A DNA stretch of 13,297 nt from Gemmatimonadota bacterium (GTDB taxonomy: Bacteria; Gemmatimonadota; Gemmatimonadetes; Longimicrobiales; Gaopeijiaceae). This document shows positions 1-6,042 of the stretch, piece after piece. The position numbers were made by a program, and so were the translations under genes. The notes under the pieces were generated by a model. The model searched no databases. It was not told the origin of the DNA and saw only the letters and a program-made list of their open reading frames with translations. The DNA lies in NCBI GenBank assembly GCA_003567615.1, contig PWZC01000325.1, positions 1 to 13,297 of the forward strand, in the 5' to 3' direction. The stretch's first letter is position 1. Each line of letters begins with the position of its first letter.

Positions 1-7
1 CTCCGGA

Positions 8-1315
8 TCACTCGGAGAACCCCAGCAGACGCTGTAGCTCCTCGTCACTCAGGTCCTTGGCCGAGCGGGTTCCAATGCCACCAGGACTCCGGGCGTGCTT
101 GGGCCGATCCCTGCCGCTGGCGGCATGGGACTCACCAGCGTAGTCGAACTCCTCCAGGGAGATCCGCTCCAGATTCCGTCCCAGGCGGTGCTCGATGGAC
201 CGGAGGTAGCCGAGTTCCCCGGCGGTGACGAAGGTCACTGCGGTACCAGCCGATCCAGCTCGACCGGTCCTTCCGATCCGGTGCACGTAGTCTTCGGGGT
301 CGGTGGGCACATCGTAGTTCACCACGTGGGAGATCCCCTCGACGTCGAGCCCGCGCTGGGCCACGTCGGTGGCCACCAGGACCCTCACCGAACCGGTGGA
401 GAAGCGGTCCAACGCCCTCACCCGATGCTGCATCCGGCGGTCCGAGTGCATGACCTCGGTGCCCACATTGGCCACGGTCAGCCGGCCGCTCACCGAGTCT
501 GCCCCGGCCTTCGTCCGGGTGAAGACCAGGATCTGGTCCCACCCCGGCTGATCCAGGAGGTGGAGGAGAAGATCCGGCTTCTTCCCCGGCTTCACCGTGT
601 AGACCCGCTCTTCGATGAGATCCGCCACCGTCCCGGACGGTGTCGCCTCGACCCAGAAGGGGTCCTTGGTGATCCGGAGCGCCAGGGCATGCACCCCATT
701 GGGCATGGTGGCCGAGAAGAGCATGGTCTGCCGGCTCTGAGGGCTCCGACGGAGGACGTCCTCGATCTGGGGCCGGAATCCCATGTCCAGCATGCGATCC
801 GCCTCGTCCAGGATCAGGACCTTGAGGTGGGACAGGTCGACGTTCCGACGCTCCATGTGATCGTTGAAGCGGCCGGGGGTGGCGGCGATGACTTCCCACC
901 CGCCCTGCAGTGCCTCGATCTGCGGCTCGTATCCCACTCCCCCCACCACATCGGCGATGCGCAGGGAGGTCCCTCGCGAGAGGTGGCGGCTATCCTCGGC
1001 CACCTGCTGGGCCAGCTCGCGGGTCGGGCAGAGGATCAGCACCTGAAGGCCCTTCCCCGGCTCCACCTTCTCCAGCGAAGGGATCATGAAGGCACCGGTC
1101 TTGCCGGTACCGGTCTGGGCAATTCCCACGACGTCCTTCCCCTGGATCGCCTCGGGGATGGCGCGACGCTGAATGGGGGTAGGGGCACTCCACCCCTGTG
1201 CTTCAATGGCGGCCAGGCGCTCGGGCGAAAGGCCCATGTCCTGGAATGTCGTTACCTCGGTCAAGTTCAACTCCGTTCTGGGTACCGTCGAGACGCCGAC
1301 ATGGGACGCTCCCAC
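8..1315 (-). CDS. DEAD-box ATP-dependent RNA helicase
   Basis: Cytoplasmic superfamily 2 RNA helicase of 435 residues that should unwind short RNA duplexes using ATP. All family motifs are visible in order: Q motif with F24 and PTPIQ at 45-49, Walker A AQTGTGKT 66-73, PTREL 97-101, GG 125-126, TPGR 146-149, DEAD 170-173, SAT 201-203, ATDVAQRGLD 315-324 and HRIGRTGR 345-352. The tail after about residue 380 is short and charged and has no DbpA-type RNA-binding domain, which suggests an RhlE-like general helicase; the subfamily cannot be fixed. The start is uncertain. The ORF opens with GTG at 1315, with AAGGA about 12 bases upstream; TTG codons inside the first 20 residues are alternatives, and the conserved fold starts near residue 23. 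It is divergent from the phosphatase gene at 1394. A second, catalytically ruined DEAD-box protein lies at 6043-7689 in the same window. Confidence 0.95.
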   Translation of the reverse strand: MGASHVGVSTVPRTELNLTEVTTFQDMGLSPERLAAIEAQGWSAPTPIQRRAIPEAIQGKDVVGIAQTGTGKTGAFMIPSLEKVEPGKGLQVLILCPTRELAQQVAEDSRHLSRGTSLRIADVVGGVGYEPQIEALQGGWEVIAATPGRFNDHMERRNVDLSHLKVLILDEADRMLDMGFRPQIEDVLRRSPQSRQTMLFSATMPNGVHALALRITKDPFWVEATPSGTVADLIEERVYTVKPGKKPDLLLHLLDQPGWDQILVFTRTKAGADSVSGRLTVANVGTEVMHSDRRMQHRVRALDRFSTGSVRVLVATDVAQRGLDVEGISHVVNYDVPTDPEDYVHRIGRTGRAGSAGTAVTFVTAGELGYLRSIEHRLGRNLERISLEEFDYAGESHAASGRDRPKHARSPGGIGTRSAKDLSDEELQRLLGFSE

Positions 1316-1329
1316 GCCGTGCGCCGGTC

Positions 1330-1335
1330 CTTATA
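1330..1335 (-). promoter_or_regulatory. Possible -10 element for the helicase gene
   Basis: On the minus strand the sequence reads TATAAG inside a short A/T-rich island (about 1331-1349) that stands out from the surrounding G+C-rich DNA. It sits about 15 bases before the GTG start. I see no convincing -35 at 16-18 bases. The same island could also serve the divergent phosphatase gene, because the plus strand reads TATAGT at 1332-1337. This rests on base composition and position only. Confidence 0.25.
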
Positions 1336-1393
1336 GTTTACACCTATTCGCTGCGTTCCGCGCTCCCCGTCGTCGTTACCAGCCAGAACCCCC

Positions 1394-1879
1394 ATGTCCA
1401 ATTCCCACGTCACCCGCGTTCTCTTCGTCTGCCTGGGCAATATCTGCCGGTCGCCCCTCGCCGAAGGCGTCTTCCGCGAACTGATCCGGGAGGAGGCCGT
1501 GGACCACCGGTACCAGGTCGATTCGGCGGGGACAGGAGCCTGGCACGTGGGCGAGCCGGCGGACCGGCGCTCCCGGGCCGTGGCTGAGAAGCACGGCATC
1601 GCCCTCGAGGGGCGGGCCCGTCAGGTATCGGACGAGGACTTCCGGGACTTTGACGTCATCATCGCCATGGACCGGGAGAACCAGGGCAATCTGGAGCGCA
1701 TCCGGAATGGAGGGTCGGCCCGACTCCACCTTCTCCGCGAATTCGACCCTGAAGCGGAGGACGACGCGGAGGTGCCCGACCCCTATTACGGAGGGCCTGG
1801 TGGATTCGATGAGGTCTACGACATCGTCCATCGCTCGTGCGTGGAGCTCCTGGAGGCGCTGGAGGCGGATCGACGGTGA
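1394..1879 (+). CDS. Low-molecular-weight protein-tyrosine-phosphatase family protein
   Basis: Cytoplasmic phosphatase of 161 residues, the usual family length. The N-terminal P-loop CLGNICRSP holds nucleophile Cys13, Arg19 and Ser20 (C-X5-R-S). The general-acid loop DPYYGG is at 129-134 with Asp129 as proton donor. The family hydrolyses phosphotyrosine through a cysteinyl-phosphate intermediate; some members remove phosphate from ribulosamine-5-phosphate adducts on proteins. The next gene, a fructosamine-kinase-family protein, starts inside this gene's stop codon (GTGA, 1876-1879), so the two are very likely translationally coupled. That neighbour points to a role in protein deglycation rather than in the capsule-kinase control known for Wzb; no polysaccharide gene is nearby. 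The ATG at 1394 has no clear Shine-Dalgarno sequence, but it puts the first beta strand (VLFVC) at residues 9-13 as expected. ArsC-type arsenate reductase is less likely because the DPYYGG loop is of phosphatase type. Confidence 0.93.
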   Translation: MSNSHVTRVLFVCLGNICRSPLAEGVFRELIREEAVDHRYQVDSAGTGAWHVGEPADRRSRAVAEKHGIALEGRARQVSDEDFRDFDVIIAMDRENQGNLERIRNGGSARLHLLREFDPEAEDDAEVPDPYYGGPGGFDEVYDIVHRSCVELLEALEADRR

Positions 1880-2805
1880 GAGGCCGCCCCCTCCCCGAAC
1901 GGATCAGAAGGGCTGTAGAGTCCAACCTCGGTTCCGTGACCGGGGTGCACCGCGTTGGAGGTGGGTGTATCGACCCTGCGGCACGGATCGAGCTGGCCGA
2001 CGGCGGCCGGGCCTTCATCAAGTGGTCCGAAGGAGCGGGTGCCCATCGGTATGGGGTGGAAGCCCGGGGCCTCCGGGCCCTCTCGGAGCGGGGCGGAATC
2101 TCCATCCCCCGGGTCCTGGGTTGCTCCGGCGATGCGGAGGGGCCCACCGGTGACCGGGAGGGGTCCAGCAACGCGGACGGCGCCTGGCTCCTCCTGGAAT
2201 GGATCGAGCCCGGGCCGGTCACCGACCGTTCCACCCGGCGGCTGGGGAAGGAGCTGGCCCATCTGCACCGTTCCCTTCCGGCTGGCACTCCCGCCGGCTG
2301 GGACGAGGAGGGCTGGATCGCCACTCTCCCCCAACCAAACGGGGTGGAGGCGGACTGGCCCGGCTTCTGGTTCCGTCGGCGGCTCCTTCCCCAGTGGGAG
2401 CGGGCCCGCCGCGCCCACACCCTGCCCCCCTCGGCGGAAGGCGACCTGCAGGCGCTGGAAGCGGCACTGCCGGATATCCTGGACGGGTGGCAGGCCGATG
2501 GAATCTCACTCCTCCACGGGGACCTGTGGGCGGGGAATGTCCTGACCGCCGCCGATGGCACTCCGTATCTGGTGGACCCGGCCGTGTACCGCGGACACCG
2601 GGAGGTGGATCTGGCCATGCTGGACCTCTTCGGGTCTCCGGGACCGCTCTTCCGGGAGGCCTACGGCGAGGTCCACCCTCTCCGACCGGGACATGAGAGG
2701 CGACGAGCCGCCTACCAGCTCTACCCTCTCCTGGTCCACGTGAACCTCTTCGGCGGCGGATACCGGGCTCAGGCGCTCCGCTGCCTCCGCAGCATCCTGG
2801 ACTGA
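1876..2805 (+). CDS. Fructosamine/ketosamine-3-kinase family protein
   Basis: Small-molecule kinase of the aminoglycoside-phosphotransferase fold, 309 residues when started at GTG 1876. The family phosphorylates the sugar carbon 3 of ketosamines (fructosamine, ribulosamine, erythrulosamine) formed when sugars react with protein amines. The phosphorylated adduct then falls off and the protein is repaired. Visible marks are GGGCID near 28-33, the ATP-site lysine in AFIKW (Lys49), a conserved Glu62, the catalytic loop HGDLWAGN 214-221 with Asp216, the metal-binding VDPAVYRGHREVDLAM 233-248, and NLFGGGY near the C-terminus. The ORF is open further upstream (to 1837), but GTG 1876 overlaps the phosphatase stop by GTGA and starts just before the conserved domain, so I chose it. 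The ADP1-type motif reads YRGHRE where YYGHRE is commoner. Bacterial members often prefer ribulosamines or erythrulosamines, so fructosamine activity is not assured. Confidence 0.92.
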   Translation: MRGRPLPERIRRAVESNLGSVTGVHRVGGGCIDPAARIELADGGRAFIKWSEGAGAHRYGVEARGLRALSERGGISIPRVLGCSGDAEGPTGDREGSSNADGAWLLLEWIEPGPVTDRSTRRLGKELAHLHRSLPAGTPAGWDEEGWIATLPQPNGVEADWPGFWFRRRLLPQWERARRAHTLPPSAEGDLQALEAALPDILDGWQADGISLLHGDLWAGNVLTAADGTPYLVDPAVYRGHREVDLAMLDLFGSPGPLFREAYGEVHPLRPGHERRRAAYQLYPLLVHVNLFGGGYRAQALRCLRSILD

Positions 2806-2823
2806 CGACGGCCCCGGCTCGCC

Positions 2824-3474
2824 TCAGCGACGCCGCGCCACCAGCAGCCCGTCACCCACGGTGAGAAGGGTGGCGTCGAAGCCGGAGTCTGCCGCCACCT
2901 GCCGGAGCATGTCGCGGATGGCGTCGGTGGCGGCGTCCTCAACCGCCGCATCGGCCACCTGCCCCTTCCACAGGGCGTTGTCCACCAGGAGAAGCCCCCC
3001 GCCGGAAAGGAGGTCCCGGGCAATGGCCACGTAGCGGGGCAGATCTTCCTTGTCGGCGTCCAGGAACACGGCGTCCCAACGCCCCCCCCGGCCCCGCTCG
3101 GCCTCCAGGATCTCCATGGCTTCCCCGGTTCGGAACTCCAACCGATCCGACACCTCCGTTCCTGCGGTGAGACGGCGAGCCAGCTCCGTCCGGGACGGAT
3201 CGCGGTCGATGGACAATACCTCTCCGCCATCCGGAAGGGCTCGGGCAATCCACAGGGCGGAGTAACCGGCCAGCGTGCCGATCTCCAGGACCCTACGGCA
3301 TCCAGCCAGCGACAGGAGGAGTTGGAGGGCCCGGGCCGTGGTGGCGGGAAGCTGGATCGCCGGCAGCCCCTCCGCCTCCATGGCGGCGCGCACCCGCTGG
3401 AGGTGGGCGTCCTCCGAAGCGAAGAGCCCAGCGACGAAGGCCTCGGCCGGGCCCATCTCGGAGGTTCGGCTCAC
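2824..3474 (-). CDS. SAM-dependent O-methyltransferase (caffeoyl-CoA OMT / PF01596 type)
   Basis: Class I methyltransferase of 216 residues with a Rossmann fold, cytoplasmic. The SAM loop is VLEIGTLAGYS 62-72, with acidic Asp90 at the end of strand 2 (SIDRD) for the ribose. FLDADK 137-142 carries the metal-binding and catalytic Asp/Lys of the catechol and caffeoyl-CoA OMT group, and LLLVDNALWKG begins at 161 with the second metal-site Asp165/Asn166 pair. A divalent-metal-dependent methylation of a vicinal diol is the family reaction; the substrate is not visible. The GTG start overlaps the aminotransferase stop (GTGA, 3474-3471), with GAGGACCGGGG just upstream as a ribosome site, so the two genes form a coupled operon. 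The 3' end is convergent with the kinase gene 18 bases away, with no clear terminator hairpin between them. Confidence 0.9.
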   Translation of the reverse strand: MSRTSEMGPAEAFVAGLFASEDAHLQRVRAAMEAEGLPAIQLPATTARALQLLLSLAGCRRVLEIGTLAGYSALWIARALPDGGEVLSIDRDPSRTELARRLTAGTEVSDRLEFRTGEAMEILEAERGRGGRWDAVFLDADKEDLPRYVAIARDLLSGGGLLLVDNALWKGQVADAAVEDAATDAIRDMLRQVAADSGFDATLLTVGDGLLVARRR

Positions 3475-4664
3475 CCCCGGTCCTCGACGAGACGCCGGAG
3501 CGCTTCTTCAAGCAGATCGTCGGAGGTGGCGTAGCTGAGCCGCACGTAGCGATCGTCTCCGAAGGCTGCGCCCGGGACCAGGGCGACCCCGGTGGACTCG
3601 AGGACACGGGAGCACCAGGCCTGGGAGTCGGGCACCTCGTCCGTGTACTCCCCGTCGACGCGGAAGAAGAGGTAGAAGGCCCCCTCGGGCTCCACCAGCG
3701 TCAGGTCCGGCAACCTCTCGCGGAAACCCTCCACCATGAGATTCCGGCGGCGGAGAAAGGCGGTGACCATGTTCCCGATGCTCTCCTGGGCCCGGACCGG
3801 GTCACTGAGCGCCTGTAGCGCCGCCCACTGGGAGGGGGTCGCCGCGTTGGAGGTGGTGTGACTCTGGAAAGCGGCGAACTTGCGCGCCACCTCCGGATCG
3901 GTGACGGAGTAGCCGATCCGCCAGCCCGTCATGGCGAAGCACTTCGATGCACCGTCCACAAGGACATGTGGCCCGAGCTTCTCCCGGGGGATGTCGGAGA
4001 GGCTGGGCGCATTCCCACCGGCTCCGGTAAAGACGATCCTCCGGTAGATCTCGTCCGACAGGAGCCAGATTCCCCGCTCCCGGGCCCACTCGGCCACGGC
4101 CTGGAGCTCCTTCAGCGAATAGACGGAGCCGGTGGGGGTGCAGGGTGAGCACAGGATGAGTCCACGGGTGGCCGCTCCCGCGGCCGCTTCCAGATCCTCG
4201 GGACGCAGCTTGAACCCCATCTCTTCCGGCCCCCGCACCGGGACGGGCCGCGCCCCGGCAAGCCCCACCATCTGTGGATAGCTGGTCCAGTAGGGGCTCG
4301 CCACCAGGACGTCGTCGCCGGGTCCGAAGAGAGCGAAGCAGGCATTGTACATGGCCTGCTTGGCCCCCGCTGTGATGACCACGGCCTCGGGCGGAACCGT
4401 CCAGCCCGCCCGTGACCGGCGCGACAGGTCGTCCGCCACCGCCTTCCGCAACTCGGGGAGTCCGGGTGCAGGCGTGTACCGGGTGCGGCCGGCCCTTACC
4501 GCCTCAATGGCCCCCTCCGAGATCCAAGTGGGGGTGGGAAAGTCCGGCTCCCCCGCGCTGAGGTCGATGACGTCCCGTCCCTCGGCCCGAAGCTGCTTGG
4601 CCAGGGAACTCACGGCCATGGTGGCGGAGGGTTGGAGCGAAGCGATGTTGGAGCTGAATTCCAT
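3471..4664 (-). CDS. Class I/II PLP-dependent aminotransferase (aspartate-aminotransferase type) with altered PLP site
   Basis: Fold-type I aminotransferase of 397 residues, normal length, cytoplasmic. Visible active-site residues are the phosphate-binding GAKQ 100-103, Trp126 (stacks on PLP), SDEIY with Asp204 and Tyr207, the Schiff-base Lys241 in SKCFAMTGWRIGY with Arg249, and Arg375 in YVRLSYA for the substrate carboxylate. The odd point is residue 176. The family motif S-P-x-N-P-T-G reads SPCTPTG here (173-179), so the Asn that hydrogen-bonds the PLP 3'-oxygen is Thr. The codon is ACC, one base from AAC. All other catalytic positions are kept, so this looks like a working variant or a single-base difference rather than decay. 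Aspartate, aromatic amino acids or prephenate are plausible substrates; I cannot choose. The start is ATG 4664 with a weak ribosome site. The downstream O-methyltransferase overlaps the stop. Confidence 0.92.
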   Translation of the reverse strand: MEFSSNIASLQPSATMAVSSLAKQLRAEGRDVIDLSAGEPDFPTPTWISEGAIEAVRAGRTRYTPAPGLPELRKAVADDLSRRSRAGWTVPPEAVVITAGAKQAMYNACFALFGPGDDVLVASPYWTSYPQMVGLAGARPVPVRGPEEMGFKLRPEDLEAAAGAATRGLILCSPCTPTGSVYSLKELQAVAEWARERGIWLLSDEIYRRIVFTGAGGNAPSLSDIPREKLGPHVLVDGASKCFAMTGWRIGYSVTDPEVARKFAAFQSHTTSNAATPSQWAALQALSDPVRAQESIGNMVTAFLRRRNLMVEGFRERLPDLTLVEPEGAFYLFFRVDGEYTDEVPDSQAWCSRVLESTGVALVPGAAFGDDRYVRLSYATSDDLLEEALRRLVEDRG

Positions 4665-4974
4665 GAAGCGCCGCCGTGCGAAGTGCAGAAGGTGAAAGGT
4701 GGGCGGGGAAACCTCACGTCAAGCGGGAGGCCCGACCCCAAGCGCCCAGAATATCTCAGCTTCCATGTGGGGAGCAAGGGCACCGCCAACGCGGGTGGGA
4801 GGTTGATCCCGCCCCCCTTGACCGGCGACATTGAAGCCTCCGGACCGTCAGCCCCGGCAGGACGGGTCGCGATCCCGGCGTCTCCTTACATGGACAACTC
4901 CAGGATCGCGTCGGCACATACCTCCAGGTCATGGATGGGATCGACCACCCGGGTGGTTTGTCCCTGCGAGTGCG
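4665..4974. other. Divergent intergenic region with possible promoters
   Basis: About 310 bases lie between the divergent aminotransferase and DsbA-fold genes, with no convincing gene; open frames crossing it look like random high-GC frames. On the minus strand, TTGCTC (4772-4777) and TATTCT (4748-4753) are 18 bases apart and could drive the aminotransferase; another -35-like TTGACG lies at 4717-4722 without a good -10. On the plus strand a perfect 14-base palindrome lies at 4944-4957. If the DsbA-fold protein started at TTG 4831 instead of TTG 4975, the right half of this region would be coding. Confidence 0.5.
4944..4957. repeat. Perfect 14-base palindrome, possible operator
   Basis: ACCACCCGGGTGGT is its own reverse complement and lies 17 bases before the preferred TTG start of the DsbA-fold gene. 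It could be a binding site for a dimeric regulator or a small mRNA hairpin in the leader. In DNA this rich in G+C such palindromes also arise by chance, so function is only a suggestion. Confidence 0.4.
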
Positions 4975-5670
4975 TTGAGTTCAGATCGAATCCTCTTCTA
5001 CTTCGACTTCGTGGACCCCGGATCCTACCTGGTCCACGAGTTGTTCCGTAGTGCACCCGCCGACGCCCCAGGACCCGCCCGGGACGTGATCTACCGCCCG
5101 CTCGAGCTCCGTCCCCCGCCCCAGCCGCTGCAGGATCCCAGGGCCCCCGGTTGGCAGGCGATGACCGAAGCGCTGGCGGAGGTGGCTGGAACCCTCGATC
5201 TCCCGTTCCGAGTGCCGGCCCTGGTGCCGTGGACCCGCAAGGCCCACGAACTCGCCCTTCATGCCCAGGAACGGGCGGGCGGAGTCGGGACCGGTGCCAC
5301 ACCCCTCCACCATCGCCTCTTCCGGGCCCACTTCGACGAGGGCCTGGACCTGGGCCGGGTGGACGTCCTGGTAGCGCTGGCTGAAGAGGCCGGGCTGGAC
5401 CGATCCGAGGTCCATGCCGTCCTGGGGGTGGACCGATTCGTTCCCCTGGTGGAGGAGGCCCGCTCCCAGGCTCTCGACCAGGGGGTGCGGGGCGTTCCCA
5501 CCCTGATCTTGAAGGACCGGTGGATCGAGGGCTTCTCCGGTATCGAAACCATCCGTTCCGTCGTCCAGCAGGGCACCCCCGGGTCACCCCAGGCCGACTC
5601 CAGCATACCGCCCATCGATTCCCCGGCAGCCCCAGGCCCTTTCCCCTCGTCGGGACAGTCCCACGCCTAA
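4975..5670 (+). CDS. DsbA/FrnE-like thioredoxin-fold protein lacking CXXC
   Basis: About 231 residues from TTG 4975. The first strand and turn, ILFYFDFVDPGSYLV (6-20), match the start of DsbA-family FrnE and 2-hydroxychromene-2-carboxylate isomerase proteins, but the redox CXXC (or SPY of the isomerases) is replaced by DPGS. The helical insert follows, with KAHELALHAQERAG (88-101) and a FRAHFDEGLDLGR stretch at about 116-128. The cis-proline strand GVRGVPTLIL (170-179) closes the fold. Without cysteines it cannot be a dithiol oxidoreductase; a glutathione-using isomerase or transferase, or a non-catalytic fold, is possible. No signal peptide is seen. The start is uncertain: the ORF runs back to TTG 4831, adding an Arg/Pro-rich stretch unlike the family, and neither TTG has a good ribosome site. 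The last about 30 residues are Pro/Ser-rich and probably disordered. The next gene begins 14 bases downstream. Confidence 0.8.
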   Translation: MSSDRILFYFDFVDPGSYLVHELFRSAPADAPGPARDVIYRPLELRPPPQPLQDPRAPGWQAMTEALAEVAGTLDLPFRVPALVPWTRKAHELALHAQERAGGVGTGATPLHHRLFRAHFDEGLDLGRVDVLVALAEEAGLDRSEVHAVLGVDRFVPLVEEARSQALDQGVRGVPTLILKDRWIEGFSGIETIRSVVQQGTPGSPQADSSIPPIDSPAAPGPFPSSGQSHA

Positions 5671-5684
5671 GGAGAGCAGATCCA

Positions 5685-6008
5685 ATGGCAGGTTACGTGC
5701 GAAAGACGGCGGCGTCCCCCGCCCAGGTGCTCCAGGAAGCGGAAAGCCTCCTGCCCGACCGGCTTGGTCTCAACCGGACCAAGGTATCCGCCCACAGCGC
5801 CACCTATTCCGGCGCGGAAGGCACCGTAGCCCTCCAGGCCCATCCCCACTCCCTGTACACGGAGGTCGTCGCCCAGACGGATCAGCTCCGGACCTCTCGA
5901 ATGGACTACGAGATCCAACTGTTCCTGAACCGGCTTCCCTATGAGCCCGGCGACCGGGGTGGCCGTGGCTCCGGCGACCCCGGCCGTGGCTCCGGCGACC
6001 CCAACTGA
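5685..6008 (+). CDS. Unrecognised 107-residue protein with Gly/Arg-rich tail
   Basis: I do not recognise this protein. The ATG at 5685 has a strong Shine-Dalgarno sequence (AAGGAGA, 5669-5675, nine bases before the start). The ORF is open further upstream, but that part would lie inside the DsbA-fold gene. Residues 1-87 look like a small alpha/beta domain: a helix near 11-24, then alternating hydrophobic strands (VSAHSATYSG, GTVALQAH, YTEVVAQ) and an amphipathic end. Residues 88-107 are a low-complexity tail (RGGRGSGDPGRGSGDPN) encoded in part by two perfect 21-base repeats. No signal peptide or membrane segment is seen. It lies between the DsbA-fold gene (14 bases away) and the pseudo-helicase (34 bases away), all rightward. 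The tail resembles RGG-type RNA-binding tails, which fits its neighbour. Function is unknown. Confidence 0.75.
   Translation: MAGYVRKTAASPAQVLQEAESLLPDRLGLNRTKVSAHSATYSGAEGTVALQAHPHSLYTEVVAQTDQLRTSRMDYEIQLFLNRLPYEPGDRGGRGSGDPGRGSGDPN
5961..6002 (+). repeat. Two perfect 21-base tandem repeats
   Basis: The 21-base unit starting GGCCGTGGCTCC occurs at 5961-5981 and again, identically, at 5982-6002. A partial related copy lies just upstream (about 5945-5960). Because 21 is a multiple of three, the repeat adds GRGSGDP units to the tail of the 107-residue protein without shifting frame. Perfect identity suggests recent duplication, so copy number may differ between strains. Confidence 0.9.
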
Positions 6009-6032
6009 TCCCACGCCCCAACCCCTGACGAC

Positions 6033-6036
6033 AGGA
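6033..6036 (+). promoter_or_regulatory. Ribosome-binding site that decides the pseudo-helicase start
   Basis: AGGA lies six bases before ATG 6043. This supports starting the pseudo-helicase at 6043 rather than at the in-frame ATG 5941, which lies inside the preceding gene. Confidence 0.6.
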
Positions 6037-6042
6037 TTCCGA

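Noticed and set aside
95..1336. 413-codon open frame on the plus strand, antisense to the helicase
   Set aside because: It mirrors the codon bias of the helicase, shows no domain and is rich in His/Gly/Pro/Arg; typical antisense shadow in high-GC DNA.
1394..1879. Arsenate reductase (ArsC) or capsule phosphatase (Wzb)
   Set aside because: The DPYYGG acid loop fits LMW-PTP; there are no arsenic or polysaccharide genes nearby, and the coupled neighbour is a ketosamine kinase.
5941..6042. ATG 5941 as the start of the pseudo-helicase
   Set aside because: It would overlap the preceding gene by 68 bases and add 34 Ala/Pro/Thr-rich residues; ATG 6043 has AGGA six bases upstream and matches the family N-terminus.
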